Source of the DNA: Vesta saturnalis
Lineage: Eukaryota > Arthropoda > Insecta > Coleoptera > Lampyridae
NCBI GenBank assembly: GCA_036346205.1
Contig: JARFJB010001172.1
Location: 658,501 to 722,500 of the forward strand
DNA: 64,000 bases
Reading direction: 5' to 3'
Made by a program: the position numbers and the translations under genes. The notes beneath the pieces were generated by a model that saw only the letters and a program-made list of their open reading frames with translations, made no database searches and was not told the DNA's origin. Shown here in pieces: positions 55,601-64,000 of the stretch (the stretch's first letter is position 1; every line of letters starts with the position of its first letter).

Positions 55601-56553
55601 TAGGTAGTGAAAAAATAATTCAAAATTATAAAATAAGGTACATTACAAAACGTCATAAACAATGATTTTTTCGTCAAATTTGTACCCAGGAACTTGATGA
55701 ATTGTCCCTATTTCAGCCTTTGTATAAAATAAAGAAATTAAATCGGAAAACATTTGTGTGAACCATTTTTTATACGTAGTGAAAATTTATACCCAGAACT
55801 TGGTGAATTGGCACTATTTCGCACTTTATGTAAAATAGAGAAATTAAATCGGAAAACATTTGTGGGAATCTCTTTCTATACGTAGTGGAAAAAATAGTTT
55901 AAAACCATTAGTTTAAAGTACATTACAAAAAGTAACAAACAATGATTTTTCGTCAAATTTGTACCCAGGAAATTGATGAATTGTCCCTATTTCAGCCTTT
56001 GTATAAAATAAAGGAATTAAATCGGAAAACATTTGTGTGAACCATTTTCTATACGTAGTGAAAATTTATACCCAGAACTTGGTGAATTGGCACTATTTCG
56101 CCCTTTATGTAAAATAGAGAAATTAAATCGGAAAACATTTGTGGGAATCTCTTTCTATACGTAGTGGAAAAAATAGTTTAAAACCATTAGTTTAAAGTAC
56201 ATTACAAAAAGTAACAAACAATGATTTTTTCGTCAAATTTGTACCCAGGAAATTGATGAATTGTCCCTATTTCAGCCTTTGTATAAAATAAAGAAATTAA
56301 ATCGGAAAACATTTGTGTGAACCATTTTCTATACGTAGTGAAAATTTATACCCAGAACTTGATGAATTGGCACTATTTCGCCCTTTGTGTAAAATAGAGA
56401 AATTAAATCGGAAAACATTTGTGGGAATCTCTTTCTATACGTAGTGGAAAAAATAGTTTAAAACCATTAGTTTAAAGTACATTACAAAAACTAACAAACA
56501 ATGATTTTTGCGTCAAATTTCTACCAAGAACTTGATAAATAGTCACTACTATG
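52641..56553. repeat. AT-rich tandem satellite, ~170-bp monomer
   Basis: The marker TTGTGTGAATCACTTTCTAT recurs at 52880 (variant), 53050, 53220, 53391, 53562, 53733 and 53904, so the period is 170-171 bp. The first marker, at 52721, gives a short 159-bp first step. The array holds about 22-23 monomers with a conserved skeleton: TTTCTACCCAGGAACTTGAT, CTATTTCAGCCTTTGTATAA, TTAAATCGGAAAACATTTG, ACGTAATAAACAATGATTTT. Some neighbours are near-identical (52910-53080 with 53080-53250; 53230-53400 with 53400-53570), while others differ by 10-20% with small deletions. It has no open frame. Confidence 0.95.
55781..56545. repeat. Higher-order repeat at the 3' end of the satellite, period ~280 bp
   Basis: GAAAATTTATACCCAGAACT occurs at 55781, 56060 and 56340. 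Each unit joins one full 170-bp monomer (with GTGGGAATCTCTTTCTATACG) to one monomer shortened to about 110 bp by a deletion after TATACGTAGTG. The three units are nearly identical, so they amplified as a pair more recently than the rest. Confidence 0.88.
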
Positions 56554-57300
56554 TAGTATTGTGTAGCGTGAACCTCAAATAAATAGATAAAAAGGTTTTT
56601 CCATCATTCAGAATAAATTAAACCTATCACTTCAACAATTTATTATGCCACATTTTATTGTGCTCATAATCTTTTATTTAATGTAGGAATATTTTCTTAG
56701 GTGTTTAATTTCAACGTGTGTAATGTAATATGAATTGTACGTACCGTTTTCCATAGTTAATAAAAGTGTACTTTCATTGCTAACGCTCAATTTGAGTTTA
56801 TTGTGGTATAAACCATTACTCACTTGAACTAATAAACGTTTGGGCGTTGACAATTGGGTCATTACCATCAGACGACCTTCAAATTACGCAATGTTTTATC
56901 AACTTCGATAAATAATATACTTCTGCTCAGTAAAGATATATTTATCTATAACTTTAGACACTTGATGAATACAAACGTACAGTGACCTCATAACTCTAGT
57001 CAATGTTTCGCCATGGCGAATAAACAAAAAATGATGTTTTTTTTACTAGTTTTTTTGCGTTTCGTTACAATATAAATGAACTGACAATACAAAGGTTGGT
57101 GACTTTACATTTTAAAGTATACTTCTCTTCTAATCAGTAGTATTTTTATTTATCCTAAACCGTTTCATTACTTTGTAGACCTGAAAAAACCAGTAGAATT
57201 ATGTGCGGTTAATTATGTGTAATAAAACAGGACGTTCCATCCTACAAAGTGGAAATTAAAAGGAATATGTTTTTAACCTTACTTCGTGGAATTCCATATT
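56554..57300. other. Unassigned spacer after satellite
   Basis: No gene or repeat recognised. The satellite stops at CTTGATAAATAGTCACTACT. Confidence 0.55.
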
Positions 57301-57720
57301 AATACCACTAAAGTTTTGAATACAATATAATTTTACAATTTATTTTAATTATTAAATTATTCATCATTAAGTTAAATTAGTCAACTTGATGAAATTATAA
57401 TATTGTATAGTTAAAATATTTGTTAAAGGTAAGTCTATAAGATCAACCGGTTCGTTCATTAAAGGTACTTTTATTGTTTATGTTTATAAATTATGAATGC
57501 TTCCAGAACATTTAATTTGTCCTTTTTATTACAAACATGCAAAAATGTAATGTTGTTTTGTGAAGTCATAAGGTGATTATTCACCATTAAATGCTTGGCA
57601 TAATTTGATTTGTCTGTGTGTTTATATTTGTAACATCAGATGTGTTTTTGTGAGTAGTGTCAAAGTTTCTAAGTGTTTGTTCAGTATAAACAGAATTGTT
57701 TAATAAATATTCATGGCAGT
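57300..57720 (-). pseudogene. PLE-2 copy a: GIY-YIG remnant and 3' tail
   Basis: The minus strand keeps a degraded GIY-YIG C-terminal half (reading from TCTGTTTATACTGAACAAAC at 57695 into the 57480s) and the tail GGTTGATCTTATAGACTTACC (about 57450). It aligns with 60430-60690 and, in part, with 57930-58140. 5'-truncated at the YIG motif. Confidence 0.7.
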
Positions 57721-57929
57721 TTATCACTATTTCTATGTGCGAAAAACCTTACAATTCGTTGTAATTTATTTGATAACAGTAGCTAGAGGTTACTATTAAA
57801 ATAGAGAAGTAATATATTAATATAGCACTGTTTTTAAATATAATTCCATTTAAATAAAAATATTTTTCACAGAAATATTTACTTCTCCGCGCGTTTCAAT
57901 TCAATAGCACTAATGTTTTAAGTACAATG

Positions 57930-58460
57930 TAATTCCACAATTTATTTTATATAAATATTTACTTCCAAACCTTTTATTTGTTTTTTTATTACTAAAATGT
58001 AAAATTTAATGTTGTTTTGTGAATTCATAAGTGAATTGTCTATGTGTTTATATCTAATGTGTTTTTTGTATTTTTTGTATCTAATATCAAAGTTCCGAAG
58101 TGTTCGTCCAATATAAACAGAATTGCAAGATGTGCAGTTCAATTTATAAATACACCACTTCAAAACGCCGTTAGTTGAATCTTTCGCATTAAATAAACAT
58201 TTAAAAACATTGACATCAGTTTTGAAAGTTACTTCGTACTTCTTGTTCTTTTGTAATTTGTGAGTTATTTCTTCTAATATTTTTTTAAAACATGACGTTG
58301 ATATGTATTTATTTTCTGTCCGTTCTGTATTAACTGGGTAAAGGTTTTTAATAGATAATTTTTACTCTTGATTTTAACTAAAGACTCGATTATATTTCAA
58401 ATGTAACCATTTGTTTCTACCATTTGTTTTATAATCGATACTTCTTTATTGAAATTTGTT
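57930..58460 (-). pseudogene. PLE-2 copy b: GIY-YIG endonuclease fragment
   Basis: Minus strand: FKCLFNAKDSTNGVLKWCIYKLNCTSC then NSVYIGRTLRNFDIRYKKYKKHI (58163-58060), MNSQNNIKFYIL and KQIKGLEVN before the tail at 57942. This is a complete-looking first half of a GIY-YIG domain, with Cys-x-x-Cys before it and the YIG and FDIRY motifs present, distinct in sequence from PLE-1. A deletion removes the part between KHIRYKH and LMNSQNN that other PLEs have. The RT linker upstream to about 58460 is frameshifted. Confidence 0.82.
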
Positions 58461-58469
58461 AGGTTTAAT

Positions 58470-60420
58470 GGTAATGACATTGATATATGTAGTAATCATC
58501 TACATTGTAGGTAGCCGACCGAGAAAATTTTATTATTGTAATAAAAATTTGCAAATCCCAATTGCTACCGCCAAGGAAAGATATTTAATCGGTTTTAATA
58601 TCTTGTCAATAAGTCGTAATTTGATAATTTTTTTCGGGATATTCCGTTTTATGTATTTTATGTAACTAAGATGTGAATGTATATAATTCACGGTTTCAAA
58701 AGAAAATAAAACACATGTTGGGGTAGAAAAACAAGTGTTCTCCTATATGATTCGGCACTGTTATTCAAAAACGATAGTAACAAGTCCGTTAGCATTTTTT
58801 TTACACCCGGTGTTTGGGCAAAATGTCTTCGGTTAGTAATTAGTTAGACTGGAACATACCGCAAATGAAAAGACGCCGTTGTTTGTTACTTTGAAATTCG
58901 CGGCGTGTAGAGTCTGCTAGCACCAGTGAATATTTTAAAAATGAATACTTCTTTTAATAATAAATATGAAAATATTCCCACGTAATATTTATTGTTTTTT
59001 TAGAACTTTTAAAAATTTGGGGTGGATTTGGGAGTAAAACGGTTAGTTGCAGTTTCAGGTTCGATTAAGTCGTACCGAACTATTGTTTTGTTATAAACCG
59101 TAATTATAAACCATAATTATAAACTATTGTGGCTATAAATATATTATCGTTTCCGTTCCAGTAAAAACTAAAAACACGAATTTGTCCTTTTTTGTGTTTG
59201 TTTTAATATAAGTTTTTCACAAGATTAAAGTGATCGTTTAAACAAACGTAAGGATAAATAATCACTTCCTTCTGGTTATAATCAGCGAGCGGGCGTGTAA
59301 AAAACGTATCCAAAAACAATCGTGACCGTCTCGACTTTAAACCGCGTATCTTAACCAGTTAAGTGTTGGCGATTAAGTGATTAATTAAAGTATTATATTC
59401 AACCGTAAGTAGGTATTTTAATGTATATTAAAGCTCACAGCAATAAATTCAACAAGCTGGAGTAACCTACTGAAAATCGGCCATTGCCTTGGAAGAAGTG
59501 ACTATTTAATTATGACGAGAATTGTCCCTTGATAACAAAGGGTAGTAATGCGGTGATAATTTAATTCCCAATACGCCATCACACAAGCTCGCTTAAGTTG
59601 AGATCTGTAAAAAACACCGCTCATTCCTGGAATGAGTTGGCATTGTTGATTGTTCACTAGTATTTTCGCCCGGGTAGAGAACTTAATACGCGGAGAAACG
59701 TGTCATGAGAAACCTCAGTATAATTGTTGATATTAACGATACCAGGGTTTATATAAATGTGTCTAGCTAGATGCCATTAAGAAAGCCTCCAATGTCGTTA
59801 TGCCAAATTTCACAAAACTAGAAACTGATTGCCCACGGCTTTGGCTGTTAAAACTAATCTGTTCTTATTATTTTTAAATGTAGAGAGGCCTATTGAGGAA
59901 CGTGTAAGCTGTCTTTTCTAGTGCTCACTTAAACTTCCGCGTCGTTGCTTGCAGGTAGGTTATTGGTAACTTTGTTAACGTAAATGTTTTATTTTTACCT
60001 TACCATTGCAAGACTTTGTTTTAATGAATTTTCAAGTATATTTGATTCAGCCAGTTTATTTAGCATTGTTTTTTTTTATACATGCAATTCATTGTAATTC
60101 TACGAATGCATTTTTGGGATTAGGTGAAAGGCTGCTTTATTCACGATACAATTGTGTACATTTAAATTCTTTTTCCATCTTTGTTTGTTTGAGGTTATTC
60201 ACCTTTACGTTTATTTCAATTTGGCAGGAGAATCTCACTTCACTTAGGTGAGTAAAATCAAAAGGAACGAGTTAGATTTACAATATTGTTGAATTTGATG
60301 TATCTGATATTTAGGACAAAAGGAAAGCAATTGTTATCAGGACAAAATACATAAGTAGTATAATAACAAGTAGTTATGGTAACAAATCATTAAGGTAAAA
60401 CAGCAAACTTGATGTAAATT
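58470..60420. other. Unassigned region between PLE-2 copies
   Basis: About 2 kb without a supported gene. 59270-59405 is a little richer in GC and ends in AACCGTAAGTAGG, a good splice-donor match, so a noncoding first exon is conceivable. The open frames at 58456 and 60006 are short, hydrophobic and unlike any family I know. Confidence 0.5.
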
Positions 60421-60429
60421 ACAATTCTA

Positions 60430-62230
60430 TATTTCAGATGTCTGTTAGAGGTGAGTCTATAAGATCAACCTGTTCGTTCGTTAAGGGTACTTTCTGTTTA
60501 TACTATAAATTTCGAATGCTTCCAAAATATCTAATTTGTCTTTTTCACTACAAAAATGTAAACATCTAATATCCATAGTCATAATGTGATTATTTACTAT
60601 TAAATGATATATTTTGATTCCTCTGTGTGTTTATATTATCTTATACCAAAGTTTCTAAGTGTTTGTCCAATATAAAAAGAATTACACGAGGTGCATTTCA
60701 ATTTATAAATACCCGTCTTCAAAATGTCGTTAGTTGAATTTTAAATTAAATAAATATTTAAGAACATCGGTATTAGTTTTGAAAGCTACTTTGTACTTTT
60801 TGTTTCTTTGTAATATATATTCATATTTTGTCAGTTCTGTGTTAACTGAGTAAATCTTTTTGATACTTTGTATTCTTGATTTTTAACTAAAATGTCGATT
60901 ATATTTCAAATGTAACCACTTGCTCGTGCAATTTGATTTATAATTGATATTTCTTTAGTGAAATTTGTTTGATATAATAGTAATGATCTACATGCAGCTA
61001 ACTTATGTGTTTTATGGTGACATGAATCGTTTGGAATTGTAATGTATGTGTAGGTTTTCTAAATATGGAGAACTCAAACTTCTTCTGTTTTATGTTTAAA
61101 TCTGTAAAATTAATGGCTATATTTTGTAGTTTCTCTATCGTAAATCTTATGTTAAGATATAAATTGTTAATATGAATTAAGTAGTCATATATGAAACTAT
61201 CAAAACATGTTAAAATATCATCAACATAACGAAACCAAAGTACAATCTTATCAGAAACATTTAATTCAAAATTTGATATTCTAATTATCTATAAAGATAA
61301 TAGCTAAATTGACGAATAGGTAAGTGAACCATTTTTTTTTTTTTGTAAATAAATATTATTAAATATGAAATAACATGATTAACACAGGGATCAAATAAGT
61401 GAATTAACTCCATTCCTGTAACTAATTCAGCATTATTATTAAATAAAAAATTATTTAATGAACGCATACATTCTGGAAGAGGTATTTTAGAAAATATACT
61501 AGTAACACCAAAACTTACAAGTTTATTACGTAATGGTAATTTTTGGTTTGTAGTTTATTAATTAGTTCTAAAGAATTCTTAATAGAATGTTTTGATTTGT
61601 ATTTTGAATTTATAGTTATTATGTAGTTTAGTTCATTTGCTAAGATATGATTAGGTACTTGGATATTTGGTTGGTGGATTTTTATGGGACCGTATAGTTT
61701 CAGTGATTGCTTTCCCTAAATTTGTAATGCAGATATTGCTGTTTTGTAAACTACATACATACGCTACATACCTTTTGTTGTAGGACCTCCATTTAAAATT
61801 TTTAAATTAATATAATAATATAATAAAATCATTAATCAGAAATTAGATTATTTTTGTGAATTCAATTAATAATTGTAAGATTTGTTGTTACAAGTTTTTT
61901 CATAGAAAACTTTTTAAGTAAATTAGCATAACTATTACGATCGTTTTATTGCCAAGTTTACGAATCTTGTCCGAATATTGTAGGAATTTGTTTTATGTTG
62001 ATGGTGTTTTGGATTAGTTTTAGAATTTTATTTCTTTGCGCGGTGTATTTTTTATGTCAATGTAAATGATAGTGTGCCTAACATTATTGTCAAATATATC
62101 AAATTCAATATTTATATGTATCTTATATAGAATATCAGAATAAAGTACCTTTAAGTAAACATGCAGGTTATCTCTAATTCGAAACAACATTTTAGCTTCT
62201 TCCTTTAAGTCATCTTCTTAATTTTTAAAG
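60430..62230 (-). pseudogene. PLE-2 copy c: reverse transcriptase and GIY-YIG pseudogene
   Basis: Minus strand from about 62230: EEAKMLFRIRDNLHVYLKVL, then DKIRKLGNK (about 61960). The RT follows: LKLYGPIKIHQPNIQVP (PLE version of the palm entry, about 61710), LANELNYIITI and SKHSIKNSLELINKLQ (about 61650-61560). MRSLNNFLFNNNAELVTGMELIHLF lies at 61467. FRYVDDILTCFDSF (about 61243-61200) holds the catalytic YVDD, and FEFSIFRKPTHTLQFQ (about 61075) the thumb signature. A degraded GIY-YIG domain and tail follow to 60430. Many frameshifts and stops. It is the most complete PLE reading in the window, though 5' coding parts beyond 62230 were not recognised. Confidence 0.85.
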
Positions 62231-62627
62231 CTTATTTAGTTGCATATTCAGAAATTTTATAAAGAAAAGTTATGTAAAATTAAATTATCTTTAAAATATG
62301 TTTACACATTTTCCTATAAAGTTGATCGCTATTTAAAAATTGAAAAATTGAGCGAACACTTAAATCCCAGCCAAATTACGTATCGTATCAAAACAATGCG
62401 AAAATAGAATTAATTTACATTTTAAACTCTATATGCCCGTCATTTTATATAATTGATCTATGCAATTATTCAGAAATATTTGATACAAAATAAAAAACTG
62501 TTTCTAATAAACCCCCCCTCACCGCCATTGGATTTGTCACAAAATCTAATCAGCAATAAAATAAAACTTAAATACGAAATTTTAAATACGCACGCTTTAT
62601 TGTTCAGGGAATATAGTGGTTATTAAC

Positions 62628-62730
62628 ATACACACCGGTCCATGCACACACGAACGCACGCATGTACGCACGCCTGTACGCACACATGCACGCACACACG
62701 TACGCATACATGCATTCACACACACTCATC
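62628..62730. repeat. Degenerate CA/CACG(CA) microsatellite
   Basis: Interrupted CACACA, CGCACG and TGTACGCACG words for about 100 bp. Confidence 0.9.
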
Positions 62731-62752
62731 CGTTTTGACGTTTCCAGAGTTA

Positions 62753-63095
62753 CGTGCGTCTAAATAATAATTAAATTACAGACCCAATTTTAATTGCAAA
62801 TAAAATTGTATAATCTCAGATGGAAAACCTAACTTTAGCACTCGTATCCCTCTCACTACTGCCCTCTTGAAACGACGAGCGTAAGCCAAAACAAAAATTA
62901 AACTACAGAATAGATTTGGTGTCAAATAAAAGCGTATGTCATACAGAAAAAAAAAACCTTCTCTTAACAATCTCTATAGTCCCCCTCCAAATGAGGCAGA
63001 GCGTAAGGTACAAATAAAAATTAAGCTATAGGGCAGATTTTTGCGTAAAATGAGAGCGTACATTGTCAGGAGTTGAACCTCTACTTAATATTTCT
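62753..63095. repeat. Three degenerate ~122-bp tandem repeats upstream of LINE ORF1
   Basis: Units start near 62753, 62877 and 62999; the last two share GAGCGTAAG, AAAAATTAA.CTA.AG..AGATTT and AGCGTA. The period is about 122 bp and identity falls to roughly 65-70%. They lie just upstream of the LINE ORF1 and may be its 5' UTR monomers, although their base composition differs from the ORF. Confidence 0.55.
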
Positions 63096-63283
63096 TTTTT
63101 CATTAAACATAAACGTTACATACTAACTTTGGTATTCATATTCGCGTCATAATTTTGAACCACCTTATATATTTAGAATTTTTTAAAAACGTATTCGAGG
63201 TTGAGGTCTCGACTCGAAGACATCAACTTAAGATCAACTAGCCAGTCTATTTTGTAAACAAAGATACCGTCGTTTTCACGACG

Positions 63284-64000
63284 ATGGAGCAGAGCATCAA
63301 CAGGCGCCGCTACCAGCAGTACCTGGAGGAGAAGGTAGCTCGGGGAGAGCTGCTGTCACCGTCGACGGCCCATGAGCTCCAGGCACCACCAGCGATACCG
63401 TCACTGCTCGATCTACCGTTCGAAAGAACGAGCAGCGACGTGCCACCTGCCGCCACCGTACAGAAGAGGAGGCGACAAAAGAAGACGCAACCGCCACCGT
63501 TAGAAGACATCACCGTCCTAGAAGACACGCCGTCCACCTCCGCCGCCGCAGCCGCAACCGACAACGCCGAAGAAGAGGCCCGCCCCGGATCTACCAGCCC
63601 CGACGACTTCGTGCTACAAAGGAAGAAACCGAAGAAGACCCCGAAGGTTCGCCCGTCTACGCCGCCGCCCACGGACAACGGATTCCAGGCCCTGCAGCAA
63701 TGGAGCAGACTACTCAAGAGGACACCAGAGAGAAGGTGCCACCGGTAATCCTTCGTCAGAAGGAGAACTGGATCGCGTTCTCCCGAGAAATGGACCGACA
63801 GCGGATCGCCTTCACGAGGGCCAAGGCCTTCAGTGAGGGAATCCGGATTCAGCCTGCCTCACTCCAGGACCGAGACAGGCTGATTAGGTATATGGATAGG
63901 GATAGGGAAAACGCAAGGTGTTAATGCTCTCTCTGTTTTCAGGATGAAGCAGCGAGGACGCCCCATCCCCCTCGTGATGGTGGAGTTGCCGTCCGAGGAC
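63284..64000 (+). pseudogene. LINE ORF1 (gag-like) start, Jockey-type, runs off the window
   Basis: The ATG at 63284 opens MEQSINRRRYQQYLEEKVARG, followed by a proline- and acid-rich low-complexity region (SLLDLPFERTSSD, KRRRQKKTQPPP, STSAAAAATDNAEEE). A frameshift between 63690 and 63740 moves to the frame with KVPPVILRQKENWIAFSREM (about 63730) and RIQPASLQDRDRL. A second shift near 63915 leads to VNALSVFRMKQRGRPIPLVM and VELPSED at the edge. The RMK..RPIPLVMVEL pattern is the domain preceding CCHC knuckles in Jockey-type ORF1 proteins; the knuckles would lie beyond 64000. GC content jumps to about 60%, unlike everything else here, which suggests a young or foreign-composition element. The frameshifts could be real or sequence errors. 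Confidence 0.78.

Noticed and set aside
52641..56553. CRISPR-like array
   Set aside because: Units are long, contiguous and diverged throughout with no repeat/spacer alternation; it is a eukaryotic satellite.
63297..63717. Minus-strand frames opposite LINE ORF1
   Set aside because: GC-rich DNA gives long chance frames; the plus strand matches gag-like ORF1.

Overview
This is a eukaryotic, strongly AT-rich window made almost entirely of transposable-element debris. It is most likely arthropod (probably insect) nuclear DNA: DD41D and DUF4817-type mariners, pogo/Tigger, piggyBac and ZMYM-type hAT elements, Penelope-like elements (PLEs), Jockey/CR1-like LINEs, long TA microsatellites and an AT-rich satellite. 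I cannot name the species. I found no convincing cellular protein gene, complete tRNA or rRNA, CRISPR array or bacterial-type operon.

Layout. 1-1533: a noncoding repeat (repeat R) with an (AT)n(TG)n expansion. 1620-4905: a foldback repeat with a long-TIR mariner at its central TA. 4918-10153: a ZMYM1-like hAT element carrying a PLE-1 fragment. 10563-12400: a decayed pogo-like element, followed by mariner and P/THAP-like scraps. About 13000-17672: a piggyBac-like element split by a LINE with a 21-bp target-site duplication (TSD). 19172-23646: a foldback repeat split by a nearly intact pogo element whose transposase carries a PHD finger. 23842-25171: a mariner. 26608-31050: a second copy of repeat R, split by a head-to-head palindromic pair of PLE-1 copies. 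32985-35560: a DD41D mariner inserted in a (TA)n tract. 36908-40096: an unnamed transposase-like gene split by a third PLE family (PLE-3) with a 14-bp TSD. 41485-45100: another PLE-1 copy with a 1.5-kb interruption. 46275-46355: a hammerhead-like motif. 47397-48309: a mariner remnant. 48760-51965: a PLE-1 copy split by a 1.05-kb mariner. 52641-56553: a satellite of about 170-bp monomers ending in a 280-bp higher-order repeat. 57300-62230: a second PLE family (PLE-2). 63284-64000: a GC-rich LINE ORF1 running off the window.

How the parts relate. The elements are layered, and several insertion events can be read exactly because removing the inner element rejoins the outer one (LINE in piggyBac, pogo in foldback, PLE-3 in transposase, mariner in PLE-1). 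The most interesting theme is a set of hammerhead-ribozyme-like folds in PLE tails (9588, 27650, 30289, and a second type at 32007 and 46330). They are linked to inverted PLE copies that, in one case, fuse into a single long hairpin. Nearly all coding sequences here carry stops, frameshifts or lost catalytic residues.
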